Assembly: GCF_004634385.1 (NCBI RefSeq) | Contig: NZ_CP037895.1 | Span: 558,001 to 622,000, forward strand | Direction of reading: 5' to 3' | DNA: 64,000 nt | Source of the DNA: Thermaerobacter sp. FW80 | GTDB taxonomy: Bacteria; Bacillota; Sulfobacillia; Thermaerobacterales; Thermaerobacteraceae | In this document: in pieces, positions 55,877-64,000 of the stretch | Numbering within the stretch: position 1 is the stretch's first letter | Layout of the letters: each line of letters opens with the position of its first letter | Made by a program: the position numbers and the translations under genes | Notes under the pieces: model-generated | Database searches by the model: none | The model's input: only the letters and a program-made list of their open reading frames with translations | What the model was told of the DNA's origin: nothing

Positions 55877-56195
55877 CGGCACGGGCCGCCCGTCCCCTCA
55901 GGGACGGGCGGCCCGTGCCGCCCGCGGTTCCACCCTGCTTGGTCCCCCGCCGGGGTGGCGGGAGGACCCACCTCGTCCACGTGGGCTTTACTCGGTCGGA
56001 CCGGCCACCGCCCGGCGGCCCCATGGCCCGCCTCGGCCCCCCGGTGGGGGACGCTCGGGGCTGTCGCAGCCGGCCCGCCTTTCCTCCCACCGGCTCCGGG
56101 GCGCCTTCGCCCGGCTCCCGGGCCGGCCTCCCACCGCCGCCGGCTCGCTGATCCGGGTGCACCGGGGTACTCCTCCCCATCCTCGCCGCCTTCGG
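55877..56195 (-). ncRNA. T-box riboswitch of glyQS
   Basis: On the minus strand the leader holds the stem I apical pieces AGCGAGCCGG and GGTGGGAG (56150-56129), GAGTAAAGCCCACG (about 55993-55980), the T-box sequence AGGGTGGAACCGCG (55936-55923) and a terminator of 20 base pairs with a four-base loop (55920-55877). Such leaders sense uncharged tRNA, here tRNA-Gly, and let transcription continue when glycyl-tRNA is low. The exact specifier codon (a glycine codon is expected) was not resolved. The region runs directly up to glyQ. Confidence 0.9.
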
Positions 56196-56197
56196 AC

Positions 56198-56223
56198 GGC
56201 GGGCCGGGCGCGCCCGGCCCGCC
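56198..56223. terminator. 26-base perfect palindrome before the T-box
   Basis: GGCGGGCCGGGCG is followed at once by its reverse complement. It lies between the DUF4342-like gene and the T-box leader on the minus strand, so it probably ends the upstream transcript. Confidence 0.5.
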
Positions 56224-56355
56224 GCTGCCGTTGTCAAGGTCACCCTGGGCCGTCGTGCGCCGACGCGTGCCGTGCGCCGGCGCGCCGCCTCGTCCGCCGA
56301 CCCGTCGCCGCCCGCGCCCGCCTGCGGCCGCCGTCGCCGACCGGTGGGGCGCGGC

Positions 56356-56865
56356 CTACCCGAGGGCGCCCTCGTCGTCGCCACCGCGCCCGGGCTCCGC
56401 CCCCGAGCCCCCGGCCGCGCCGCCCGACGGCGGTTGGCCGGCGCCGCCGGCGGCGGCGCCGGTGCCCTGACCCGGCCCCTGCCCGTCGCTGTCGCTGCGG
56501 CGTTCGACCACGATGGTCGCCCGCGTGACCAGGGCCGCGATGACGCCGACCACGGCGAGCATCGGCGCCAGCAGGGCGCCGAGCGCCCCCACGGTGACCG
56601 GCAGCTCCACCAGGGTCTGGCCGTCCTGGTTGCGGATCACGATGCGCCGCACGTTGCCCTCGTTGATCAGCTGCCGCACCCGGTCGACCAGCTCGGCCCC
56701 CTGCACCTGGATGCGCTCCTGCCAGGTGTTGCGACGGGCCTCGTCCTCGAGCCGGATCAGCGCCTGGACCACGTCGCCGCCGCACGCATCCAGGATCTCC
56801 TTGGCGCGCCGGTAGCTGACCCCCGCCCGTTCCCGCAGGATGTCGATCTTCTCCAGCTCCGTCAC
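56356..56865 (-). CDS. DUF4342-like membrane-associated protein
   Basis: Protein of about 169 aa. The N-terminal part (about 1-45) looks like a UBA-type helical domain: [37 protein letters not shown]. The middle has [23 protein letters not shown], followed by a hydrophobic segment [19 protein letters not shown], then a Gly/Ala-rich tail. This fits DUF4342 proteins that neighbour recO in Clostridia. The GTG at 56865 has the best spacing from GGAGGG; the one at 56874 is possible. Confidence 0.72.
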   Translation of the reverse strand: MTELEKIDILRERAGVSYRRAKEILDACGGDVVQALIRLEDEARRNTWQERIQVQGAELVDRVRQLINEGNVRRIVIRNQDGQTLVELPVTVGALGALLAPMLAVVGVIAALVTRATIVVERRSDSDGQGPGQGTGAAAGGAGQPPSGGAAGGSGAEPGRGGDDEGALG

Positions 56866-57016
56866 CCGCTTCACCCCCTCCGGCCCGGCCGCCGGATCCG
56901 GCACGGGGTCGCCGACGCCCGCCCATGGGAGCCACGGCGCCGGCGTCCCGTCCCGCTGGACGCCGCCGCGGGCGCCCCACCCGCTCCGGGCCCGTCCCCC
57001 GCCTTGGGCGAGCGAG

Positions 57017-57856
57017 CTAGCGCGGCGCCCCCGACGACCACCGTGCTTCCTCCAGTATGGCCAGAAAGCCGTGGGACCGAAAGGGCCGACCGAGGTGGTA
57101 GACCAGGTGGGTCTGCACCACCTCCGCCGCCCGGGCCAGGACCGTGTCGCCCGGCCGCAGGCGGGCGGCCAGGGTCGGCGTCAGGCGGCGCACCCGCCGC
57201 AGCACCTGCCAGGTGGCCGGGTCCAGGGGGAGGGCCGCCGGGCGCTCCGGGGCGCATCGCTCACAGAGGACGCCCCCCGCCTCGGCGCTGTAGGCCGCCG
57301 GGCGGCCCGCGCCGGGGAGCGGCCGCGGGTCGCCCGCCGCCGCGGTCGGGGCCGCTTCCGCCGCCAGCGGTCGCCCGCAGCCCTGGCAGGCGTCCAGCTG
57401 CATGCCCAACCCGGCCAGGTCCAGGAGCCTGAGCTCGGCGTGGCGCAGCCACAGGGCGTGGACACGGCCGTCGGCGGGCGCCGCGTCCAGCCGGCGCAGG
57501 ACCGCCAGCACCACCGGGAAGACGCCGGGGCTGGCGGCCCCCTCCTGGGTGAAGGCCTCGGCCAGCTCGGCCACGTAGGCCGCGGCGGCCAGGGCCTCGA
57601 GGCTCGCCCGCAGCCCGGTCAGCGCCTCCAGCACCTGGACCTGGCTGACGCCGTCCAGCGAGCGCCCCTTCCAGAGGAGGAACCGGCTGTGGGTGTAGGG
57701 CTGGACCCCGGCGGCCAGGGAGCTCTTGGGACGCCGCACCCCCTTGGCCAGGACGGTGCGGCGCACCCCCTCCCGGTCCAGCAGCGTGACCAGGCGATCC
57801 CGCTCCCCGTATTCCCGGGTTCGCAGCACGACGCCCTCGACGGTGTACAGCGGCAC
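57017..57856 (-). CDS. recO: DNA repair protein RecO
   Basis: Recombination mediator of 279 aa. The N-terminal OB domain reads LYTVEGVVLRTREYGERDRLVTLLDREG with GVRRPKSSL. The C-terminal zinc site is formed by CQGC and CERC. It helps RecF and RecR load RecA on gapped DNA. The start is GTG after GGGAGG. It lies between mgtE and the DUF4342-like gene, in the conserved era-recO neighbourhood. Confidence 0.95.
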   Translation of the reverse strand: MPLYTVEGVVLRTREYGERDRLVTLLDREGVRRTVLAKGVRRPKSSLAAGVQPYTHSRFLLWKGRSLDGVSQVQVLEALTGLRASLEALAAAAYVAELAEAFTQEGAASPGVFPVVLAVLRRLDAAPADGRVHALWLRHAELRLLDLAGLGMQLDACQGCGRPLAAEAAPTAAAGDPRPLPGAGRPAAYSAEAGGVLCERCAPERPAALPLDPATWQVLRRVRRLTPTLAARLRPGDTVLARAAEVVQTHLVYHLGRPFRSHGFLAILEEARWSSGAPR

Positions 57857-57902
57857 GGGCCGACCTCCCGGTCACCCCTCGGTCTTGCCGCCCGGCGCCG
57901 GT

Positions 57903-59384
57903 TCACCCCGCCGCCCGGAACAGCAGCCACGTCGCGGTCAGAAAGTACACCAGCGTCCCCACCACGTCCAGGGTGGTGGTGACGAAGGGTCCCGACGCCA
58001 CCGCCGGGTCCACCCGGAGCCAGTGGAGGGCCAGGGGCACCAGCACGCCGATGGCCGCCGCCACCAGCGTGTTGACGCCCATGGCCACCCCCACCGTCAC
58101 GGCCACCGGCCCGTCGCCCAGCACGGCGTAGACCAGCACGGCGCTGGTGGCCGCCAGGGCCACGGCCAGCAGCAGCCCCACCTGCAGCTCCCGCAGCAGC
58201 ACCCGCGGCGCCTGCCCGCGGGCGATCTCCCCGGTGGCCAGGCCCCGCACCGCCGTGGCCAGCGACTGGGTGCCCACGTTGCCGGCGGTCGCCGCCAGCA
58301 GGGGGATGAAGTAGGCCAGCTGCGCCACCCGCTCCAGCGTCCCCTCGAAGCCCTGGATCACCTTGGCCACCACCAGCTCGCCCAGGAGCAGGCCCACCAG
58401 CCAGGGCAGCCGCAGCCGGGCCCGCAGCCAGGGGCTCCCCGCCGCCGCGACGCCGTGGGGGGTGGCCGTCAAGCGGTAGATGTCCTCGCTGGCCTCCTCC
58501 TCCAGGACGTCCACCACGTCGTCGACGGTGACGATGCCGAGGATGCGGCCCGCGCCGTCGACCACGGGCACCGCCAGCAGGTCGTACTTGGCCACCACCC
58601 GGGCCACCTCTTCCTGGTCCATGTCGGGCGGCACCGTCACCACCCGGGTGCGCATGATCTGGCGGATCGGCGTCTCGGGCGGCGCCACGATGAGCTCCCG
58701 CAGGGAGAGGACCCCCTGCAGCCGCTCCTCGCGGTCCACCACGTAGACGTAGTAGATGGTCTCGGCGTCGGGAGCCAGCCGGCGGAGGGCGTCGATGGCC
58801 TCGGCGGCCGTCAGGTCGTCCTGCAGGGCGACGAACTCGGTGGTCATGAGGCCGCCGGCGGTGTCGTCCAGGTACGCAAGCAGCGACCGCACGTCGGCGG
58901 CCTCGTCCTCCTGCAGCAGGCCCAGCAGGTCCACGGCCCGTTGCGGCGGCAGCTCGCCCAGCAGGTCGGCCACCTCGTCGCTGGACATCTCCTCCAGCAC
59001 GGCGCCCGCCCGGCGGCGACCGAGGACGGCCAGGACCTCGGACTGGACGGCCGCGGGTAGCTCCTCCACCACCTGGGCCGCCTGCTCGGGCGGAAGCCAC
59101 GCGAGCAGGCGGGAGCGAGCCTCGGCTGGCATCTTCAGGACGAACTCGGCCAGGTCGGCGGGATGGACCTCGGCGGCCAGGCGCACCGCGGCCTCGGCTT
59201 CCCCGGCCGCCACCGCCCGCGCTAGCTGCTCCTCCCATCCCTTGGCCGCTGCCGCGCCGTGGGCGGGCGCGGCCTCGGAGCCGGAGCCGGCCGGGGCCGG
59301 TTCGTCCCCCCGGGCCCCACCGGCCCCCGGGCCGACGGGCCCCGGGGACCCGCCGGTGCGCTCCCTCTCCATCCCGCCGGCCAT
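57903..59384 (-). CDS. mgtE: magnesium transporter MgtE
   Basis: Mg2+ channel of 493 aa. After an N-terminal Gly/Ala/Pro-rich extension of about 45 residues (with GDEPAPAG) come the MgtE N domain (EVHPADLAEFVLKMP, SSDEVADLLGELP), two CBS domains (QIMRTRVVTVPPD, YDLLAVPVVDGAGRILGIVTVDDVVDVL) and five helices containing FIPLLAATAGNVGTQSLA. The CBS domains bind Mg2+ and close the pore. The ATG follows GGGGTGGGACC. It stands between era and recO, an unusual place in an otherwise conserved order. Confidence 0.95.
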   Translation of the reverse strand: MAGGMERERTGGSPGPVGPGAGGARGDEPAPAGSGSEAAPAHGAAAAKGWEEQLARAVAAGEAEAAVRLAAEVHPADLAEFVLKMPAEARSRLLAWLPPEQAAQVVEELPAAVQSEVLAVLGRRRAGAVLEEMSSDEVADLLGELPPQRAVDLLGLLQEDEAADVRSLLAYLDDTAGGLMTTEFVALQDDLTAAEAIDALRRLAPDAETIYYVYVVDREERLQGVLSLRELIVAPPETPIRQIMRTRVVTVPPDMDQEEVARVVAKYDLLAVPVVDGAGRILGIVTVDDVVDVLEEEASEDIYRLTATPHGVAAAGSPWLRARLRLPWLVGLLLGELVVAKVIQGFEGTLERVAQLAYFIPLLAATAGNVGTQSLATAVRGLATGEIARGQAPRVLLRELQVGLLLAVALAATSAVLVYAVLGDGPVAVTVGVAMGVNTLVAAAIGVLVPLALHWLRVDPAVASGPFVTTTLDVVGTLVYFLTATWLLFRAAG

Positions 59385-59475
59385 GGTCCCACCCCCTCGG
59401 CCCGGGTGGCCCCCGGACCCGCTCCGGGGCCCGGGGCCGCGGCACCGCGAGGCCCTGCCCGCGGCGACGGCCCCG

Positions 59476-60468
59476 TCAGTCCCGGAAGCCGAAGTTGCTC
59501 AGCGCGCCCTGCTTGTTGCGCCAGTCCGGCTTGACCTTGACCCACAGGTCGAGGTAGATCTTCGAGCCCAGCAGCGCCTCCATCTCCATCCGCGCCCGCC
59601 GCCCGATCTCCTTGAGCATGCGGCCCCGCTCCCCGATCAGGATGCGCTTCTGCCCCTCCCGCTCGACGTAGATCGTCGCCGGGACGTAGACCACGCCGTT
59701 GGGGCGGCGCTCGACCCGCTCGATCTGCACCGCCACCGCGTGGGGCACCTCCTCCCGGGTCAGGTGGAGGATCTGCTCCCGGATCAGCTCCGCCATGATC
59801 TGGGCCTCGGGCTGGTCGGTGATCATGTCCTCCGGGAAGAACCGCGGCCCCTCGGGCAGCAGCCCCTCGATGGCCGCCACCAGCTCCGGGACGCCGACGC
59901 CCTGGAGGGCGGAGATGCAGTGGACGGCGACGAAGGCGCCCAGCTGGCGGAAGCGCTCCGCGATGGCCGACACCTCGCCCGGGGCCACCTGGTCGATCTT
60001 GTTGACCACCAGGATCTTGGGCGTCGCCACCTCCGCCAGCTGCTCGGCGATGTAGCGGTCGCCGGGGCCGGGCTCCCGGTCCGACGCCTCCACCAGCCAG
60101 CAGATCACCTCCACCTCCTGGAGGGTGCGGCGGGCGATGCGCACCATGTGCTGGCCCAGCAGGTGCTGGGGCTTGTGGATGCCCGGCGTGTCGACGAAGA
60201 TCAGCTGGGCGCCGGGCCGGTTCAGCACCCCGAGGATGCGGGTGCGGGTGGTCTGCGGCTTGTCGGACATGATGGCGATCTTGCGCCCGATCAGCTGGTT
60301 GAGCAGCGTCGACTTGCCGACGTTGGGCCGGCCGATCAGGGCGACGAACCCCGAGCGGAAGGGCGTCTCGCCCTCCCCGCCCCCCGCCGCGGCGCCGGCG
60401 GCCCGTCCGCCGGCCTCCGCCCCGGATCGTGCCGGCTCGCCGCCGGGATGCGGCCCGGTCCCCGTCAT
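59476..60468 (-). CDS. era: GTPase Era
   Basis: Ribosome-assembly GTPase of 330 aa. G1 is GRPNVGKSTLLN, G3 DTPGIHKP, G4 NKID and the C-terminal KH domain has GQKRILIGERGRMLKEIGRRARMEME. It binds 16S rRNA near its 3' end. A Gly/Ala-rich extension of about 35 residues precedes the GTPase domain; the ATG at 60468 follows GGAGGGGAGGAG. It keeps the ybeY-dgkA-era order, apart from the DUF3048 lipoprotein gene inserted between. Confidence 0.97.
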   Translation of the reverse strand: MTGTGPHPGGEPARSGAEAGGRAAGAAAGGGEGETPFRSGFVALIGRPNVGKSTLLNQLIGRKIAIMSDKPQTTRTRILGVLNRPGAQLIFVDTPGIHKPQHLLGQHMVRIARRTLQEVEVICWLVEASDREPGPGDRYIAEQLAEVATPKILVVNKIDQVAPGEVSAIAERFRQLGAFVAVHCISALQGVGVPELVAAIEGLLPEGPRFFPEDMITDQPEAQIMAELIREQILHLTREEVPHAVAVQIERVERRPNGVVYVPATIYVEREGQKRILIGERGRMLKEIGRRARMEMEALLGSKIYLDLWVKVKPDWRNKQGALSNFGFRD

Positions 60469-60578
60469 CGCACCGCTCCTCCCCTCCTCCGCGCCTTCGG
60501 CGCACCCGCAGGCCGCGGCCCCGGCCGCGCCCGCGGTCCGGAGGCCTGCCGTCCCCCGGCCGGCCGGCGGCGCCCCCG

Positions 60579-61886
60579 TCACCGCCCCCCGGTCCCCTCG
60601 AGACCCTCCGCCCCCTCCGCCGGTTCCTCCCCCGAGCCCTGGGACGACGGCGGGCCCGACGCCTCGATGCGGGCCGACGCCGGCACCAGGTGCACCCAGG
60701 TTGGGCCCGACGCCAGGCGGACCGGCCGGCCGTCGGCCTCCAGCCACCGGGTCGGCGCCGTCGGGCTCGCCTTCTGCCAGCGGCCCTCCCGCAGCCGGCC
60801 GCCGCTGGCGATGAGCAGGCGGCCCTCCCCCGCGAGCTCGACCTCCAGGCGTCCCTCGGCGTCGCCGGCGATGGTCCGGGCGGGCACCAGCTGGATCAGC
60901 AGGTTGGCCGGCGTCAGGGGGTCGCCGGTCTCCTCGGCCACGTGGGGGCCGAAGGCGGTCTCCCGCAGGTAACCGGCGCCCGTCCAACGATAGCGAACCC
61001 AGCCCCGGCGCCACCCGGGCCAGTGGATCACCAAGCGGTCCACCCGTTCGCCCGTCGGCTCCTCGCCCGCGCTGCGGAATGCGAAGGGGGACGGACGGGG
61101 CGGCGCGGTGAGCGCCCAGCCCCGCTCCTCCGCCGCCGTCAGGGCGACGGGCAGCGACGCATAAAGATTATGGGGCATCTTCCGCCGCGCGTCGCGGGTG
61201 AAGACCCGGCGCCCCCCGCCCCGGGGATCGGCCCGGACCCCGTCCAGGTCGTCGAGGCCGGTGCGGACGATGCGGGCGTAGTGCTGGGGACTGCCGCCGG
61301 CGTGCACGTAGATCGCGTCCCACTCCAGGGCGAGGTCGAGGAAGTAGTGGCGCGAGCTGCGCACGGGGCCGACCCGCTCGGGGCGCTGGGTGACGAACAG
61401 CGCCAGCAGCCGGGTGATGCCGCCCTCGGCGGGCACCTCGTAGACCAGGTCGGCGGCGGTCAGCCCCGCCTGGGGCCGCGCGTCGGGATGGTTGTCGATG
61501 CTGACCAGCACGGGACGCTGTCGGAGCAGGTCGGGGCGGGACATCGGCAGGCCAGTCAGCGGATTCACCGGCGGCGGGGCGGGCGCCGGCGGTTCCGCCG
61601 GGGGCGCGCCGCTCCCGGGCGTTGGGGCCGGGGCCGTCGCGGGGCCGAAGGGGCCGCAGGCCCCCAGTAGCGCCGACGCGGCCAGCAGCGCGGCGACGAC
61701 CAGGCGCCGGGCGCTGCGGGGGCGGGACGTCGGGTCCGCGACGGATGGGGTGAGGGCCGCAGGCCGCGGGGACCGGCCGGCGCCCGGGCCGGAGCTCGGG
61801 GCGGGACCGGGCCGCCGGGCGGGGCCGGGGCCAGCGCCCCGCGTCACCGCTGGGGGTGGGGAGGTCGCCGGGGTCGGGGTCGTCAA
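60579..61886 (-). CDS. DUF3048 lipoprotein
   Basis: Predicted lipoprotein of 435 aa. After a long Pro/Arg-rich start of about 60 residues comes RRLVVAALLAASALLGACG, a hydrophobic segment ending in a lipobox with Cys near 79. The mature part matches DUF3048 (YerB-like): NPLTGLPM, RPVLVSIDNHPDARPQAGLTAADLVYE, VGPVRSSRHYFLDLA and a C-terminal part with GPTWVHLVP. The role is unknown; YerB-type proteins sit at the cell envelope. The TTG at 61886 follows GAGGAGGGAG and overlaps the dgkA stop. Confidence 0.85.
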   Translation of the reverse strand: MTTPTPATSPPPAVTRGAGPGPARRPGPAPSSGPGAGRSPRPAALTPSVADPTSRPRSARRLVVAALLAASALLGACGPFGPATAPAPTPGSGAPPAEPPAPAPPPVNPLTGLPMSRPDLLRQRPVLVSIDNHPDARPQAGLTAADLVYEVPAEGGITRLLALFVTQRPERVGPVRSSRHYFLDLALEWDAIYVHAGGSPQHYARIVRTGLDDLDGVRADPRGGGRRVFTRDARRKMPHNLYASLPVALTAAEERGWALTAPPRPSPFAFRSAGEEPTGERVDRLVIHWPGWRRGWVRYRWTGAGYLRETAFGPHVAEETGDPLTPANLLIQLVPARTIAGDAEGRLEVELAGEGRLLIASGGRLREGRWQKASPTAPTRWLEADGRPVRLASGPTWVHLVPASARIEASGPPSSQGSGEEPAEGAEGLEGTGGR

Positions 61887-62521
61887 CCTTCTCCCTCCTC
61901 GTTGCGGGGCCGGGGACCGCGGCCGCCGGCCGGTTCGTCCCCGCTGGCGGGTCCCTGGCGGGCGGCCTGGCGCACCGCGCGCGAACTTATGACGAGGTAC
62001 AGGGCCACCAGCAGGGGCCCGAGCCGCCAGGGCTGGTCCCTGGCGTGGACCAGGAGGAGGCCCGGTAGCCGGCGCAGCTCCGCGCCGAGCACCACCAGAC
62101 CGGTGACGGTGGCCAGCAGCGCCGCCACCAGGACGGCGCCGGCCGCCACGTCCTTGACCCGGCCGGCCAAGGGGCGGAACCCCTCGGTCGCCAGGTCGAC
62201 CGCCCCCTCGATGGCCGTGTTGATCCACTCCAGCAGCACCACCAGGCCCGCGGCCAGCAGCAGCAACGCCCACTCCTCCGGCGTGGCGCCCAGCCACCAG
62301 GCGGCCGTGAAGAGCAGCGTGGCGGCGGCGAGGTGCAGGCGCATGTTGGCCTCGGTGCGCCAGATCCAGAGGAAGCCCGCCCAGGCGCAGCGGAACGACT
62401 CGGCCAGGCTGCCCGCGCGGCCGGGTCCGGGGCGGGAGGGCGGGCGGGAGCCGGTGCGGCCGGCACCGGGGTGCGCCGCCTCGCCCGTGCCGCCGGCGGA
62501 TCCGTGGCCCCGGCGCCTCAT
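61883..62521 (-). CDS. dgkA: diacylglycerol/undecaprenol kinase family protein
   Basis: Membrane kinase of 212 aa, longer than the usual 120-140 because of N-terminal (about 45 residues) and C-terminal (about 55 residues) additions. The core has [15 protein letters not shown], three to four helices and the signature [35 protein letters not shown] with the conserved Glu and Asn. In Gram-positives the main substrate is undecaprenol. The ATG overlaps the ybeY stop by four bases. The C-terminal tail contains [10 protein letters not shown] over the 13-mer at 61928. Confidence 0.92.
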   Translation of the reverse strand: MRRRGHGSAGGTGEAAHPGAGRTGSRPPSRPGPGRAGSLAESFRCAWAGFLWIWRTEANMRLHLAAATLLFTAAWWLGATPEEWALLLLAAGLVVLLEWINTAIEGAVDLATEGFRPLAGRVKDVAAGAVLVAALLATVTGLVVLGAELRRLPGLLLVHARDQPWRLGPLLVALYLVISSRAVRQAARQGPASGDEPAGGRGPRPRNEEGEG

Positions 62522-63069
62522 GGCCGGCTCAGGCCGCACGCGGCCAGGGCCGCCTCCGCCTTCCGGTGCATCAGCCGCTCGCCCTCCGCGTCAGGATGGT
62601 CGTAGCCCAGGAGGTGCAGGACACCGTGGGCCAGCAGGTAGCCCACCTCCCGGTCCAGCGAGTGGCCGTACGCCTGGGCCTGGGTCGCCGCCCGCTCCAG
62701 GGAGATCACCACGTCGCCCAGGGGCACGGGCTCGGGCTCGGGGGCCGGTTCGTCCCCGGCACCGGCGCCCCCGGACCCGCGGGCGCCGGCCTTGAGCCGT
62801 TGGATCTCCGCGGGTTCGAGCTGGGGAAAGGAGAGGACGTCCGTCGGCGCATCCTTGCCGCGGTAGCGCCGGTTGAGCTGGCGGATGGCCGCGTCGTCGA
62901 CGAAGGTCAGGGCGACCTCCACCGGGAGCGCGAGGCCCTCCGCCTCGAGGAGGCGCCGCACCAGCCCGGGCAGGAGCGTCTGCCAGTGGCCGGGAACCGC
63001 CAGGCGCTCCTGCCGGTTCCCGATGCTCAGCACGGGTTCCGGCCCTCGCCGTTCCCGGCTCCCTGCCAT
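62518..63069 (-). CDS. ybeY: endoribonuclease YbeY
   Basis: rRNA maturation factor of 183 aa. The metal site is in [21 protein letters not shown] (H-x3-H-x5-H pattern), with [18 protein letters not shown] upstream. An Ala/Gly/Pro-rich insert (about 95-115, with [12 protein letters not shown], over the 13-mer at 62743) lies before [12 protein letters not shown]. It is coupled to dgkA downstream and overlaps the end of the pgpH gene by 43 bases. Confidence 0.95.
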   Translation of the reverse strand: MAGSRERRGPEPVLSIGNRQERLAVPGHWQTLLPGLVRRLLEAEGLALPVEVALTFVDDAAIRQLNRRYRGKDAPTDVLSFPQLEPAEIQRLKAGARGSGGAGAGDEPAPEPEPVPLGDVVISLERAATQAQAYGHSLDREVGYLLAHGVLHLLGYDHPDAEGERLMHRKAEAALAACGLSRP

Positions 63070-64000
63070 GGGCGTCCGTCGCCTCCTTCCCCGGGGGCGG
63101 ATGCGGCACCGGGATCGTCGTCCCCCGCGCCGCCCGCCCGGATGGCCGGCGGCGCCTCCGCCGCCCCAGCCGCCGTTCCCGCGCCGCCGCGTCCGTCGAC
63201 CGGGCCCCTGCCGGGGCCTTCAGCGGCCGGGCCGGCGCGGGCCGGCCGGCCCGGCCGGGCACCGCGCTCCCCCTGGCCGTCCTTCGGGCCGGCGCCCTTG
63301 CCGGCGCCGGCCCCGCCGCCCTCCCTGGCGGCCCCCTCCTTGCCCGCGCCCTCCTTGGCGGCGGCCTCCTTGCGGCGGGACCGCTCCATCTCCTTGAGCA
63401 CCGCCTCGGGGTACTCGATGCGGTGGTGGAACACACCGGTCAGCACCCGCACGAAGGTGTCGGCGATGCGGTCCAGGTCGCGCAGCGTCAGATCGGCGCG
63501 GTCGAGCTGGCCGTCGTTGAGGCGGTCCTTGATGATCTTGCGCACCACCTGCTCGATGCGGCCGGGGGTGAGGTGCCCCAGCGAGCGGATCGTCGCCTCG
63601 ACGGCGTCCGCCAGCATGACCACGGCGGTCTCCCGGGTGGTGGGCGGCGGCCCGTCGTAGCGGAAGTTGCCCTCCAGGACCTCGGGCTCGCCCCGTTCCT
63701 GGGCCCGGCGCAGGAAGTACTCGACCCGCGTCGTGCCGTGGTGCTCGCGGATGAAGCGGATGATCTCCTCCGGCAGGCCGTGCTGGCGCGCTAGCTCGAT
63801 GCCGTCCTTGACGTGGGCGGTGATGATCAACGCGCTGAGGTTCGGGGAGAGCTTGTCGTGGGGGTTCTCGCCGCCGAACTGGTTCTCGATGAAGAAGTAG
63901 GGCCGCTTCACCTTGCCGACGTCGTGGTAGTAGGCGCCCACCCGGGCCAGCAGCGAGTTGCCGCCCACCTCTTCGACGGCGGCCTCGGCCAGGTTGGCCA
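63027..64000 (-). CDS. pgpH: HD-domain c-di-AMP phosphodiesterase PgpH, C-terminal part
   Basis: The gene runs off the right edge; its 5' part is missing. The visible part has the HD-domain sequence [49 protein letters not shown], then [13 protein letters not shown] and [12 protein letters not shown], as in 7TMR-HD proteins (PgpH/YqfF) that cleave c-di-AMP. After [15 protein letters not shown] comes a non-conserved Gly/Ala/Arg-rich tail of about 110 residues. Its place before ybeY is conserved in Firmicutes. Confidence 0.9.
   Translation of the reverse strand, partial: ANLAEAAVEEVGGNSLLARVGAYYHDVGKVKRPYFFIENQFGGENPHDKLSPNLSALIITAHVKDGIELARQHGLPEEIIRFIREHHGTTRVEYFLRRAQERGEPEVLEGNFRYDGPPPTTRETAVVMLADAVEATIRSLGHLTPGRIEQVVRKIIKDRLNDGQLDRADLTLRDLDRIADTFVRVLTGVFHHRIEYPEAVLKEMERSRRKEAAAKEGAGKEGAAREGGGAGAGKGAGPKDGQGERGARPGRPARAGPAAEGPGRGPVDGRGGAGTAAGAAEAPPAIRAGGAGDDDPGAASAPGEGGDGRPWQGAGNGEGRNPC

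Noticed and set aside
60000-60400. CRISPR or other regular array anywhere in the window
   Set aside because: No set of direct repeats with regular unique spacers was found; tandem repeats seen have no spacers.

Overview
The window is chromosomal DNA of very high G+C from a Gram-positive, Thermaerobacter-like bacterium (inferred, not proven). The signs are a T-box leader in front of glyQS, the order pgpH-ybeY-dgkA-era-recO-glyQ-glyS-(PPDK regulator)-ppdK and a dnaG-rpoD pair, all typical of Firmicutes, together with GTG/TTG starts behind strong GGAGG-like ribosome sites. No rRNA, tRNA, CRISPR array or transposase was seen.

Layout. 0.3-6.5 kb (minus): a NarL-type two-component system beside an ABC ATPase with two ABC-2 permeases, the layout of LnrJK/LnrLMN-type drug or lipid exporters. 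6.8-10.6 kb (plus): a helix-turn-helix regulator followed by an unusual protein that fuses a class III aminotransferase to an acyl-ACP-reductase-like domain. 10.8-14.1 kb: an MBL-fold hydrolase, a zinc alcohol dehydrogenase and a GNAT enzyme. 14.3-17.7 kb: dnaG-rpoD. 17.8-27.5 kb: a phenylacetate degradation cluster, transcribed tetR, paaA, paaB, paaC, paaD, enoyl-CoA hydratase, 3-hydroxyacyl-CoA dehydrogenase, 3-oxoadipyl-CoA thiolase, with a clear operator and promoter at tetR. 27.7-31.2 kb: a saccharopine-dehydrogenase-like protein and a DUF420/ABC operon. 31.5-33.9 kb: a LytS/LytTR-type two-component system, divergent from a branched-chain-type aminotransferase (34.1 kb), with a perfect CRP/FNR-type palindrome between them. 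35-43.4 kb: corA, an EthD-like protein, a six-hairpin-glycosidase-like protein, a LmbE-type deacetylase, a sigma region 4-like protein, nhaA and an SMR transporter. 43.5-45.3 kb: khtT-khtU K+/H+ antiporter. 45.5-49.9 kb: ppdK, its regulator and a GNAT enzyme. 50.4-52.2 kb: an AT-richer restriction-modification island lying between two copies of the 3' end of glyS. 52.3-64 kb: glyS, glyQ with T-box, a DUF4342-like protein, recO, mgtE, era, a DUF3048 lipoprotein, dgkA, ybeY and the end of pgpH.

The observations most worth a second look are: (1) the transaminase/acyl-ACP reductase fusion with its own regulator; (2) the BglII/BstYI-like nuclease plus MT-A70 methylase, bounded by about 360-bp direct repeats of the glyS 3' end and a rearranged acetyltransferase remnant, which resembles insertion with long target duplication; (3) a dispersed 13-mer, GGACGAACCGGCC, present at least a dozen times, which inside genes is almost always in the sense strand and in the frame that reads Asp-Glu-Pro-Ala, in non-conserved Ala/Pro/Gly-rich segments. 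All calls come from reading the sequence; no database search was made.
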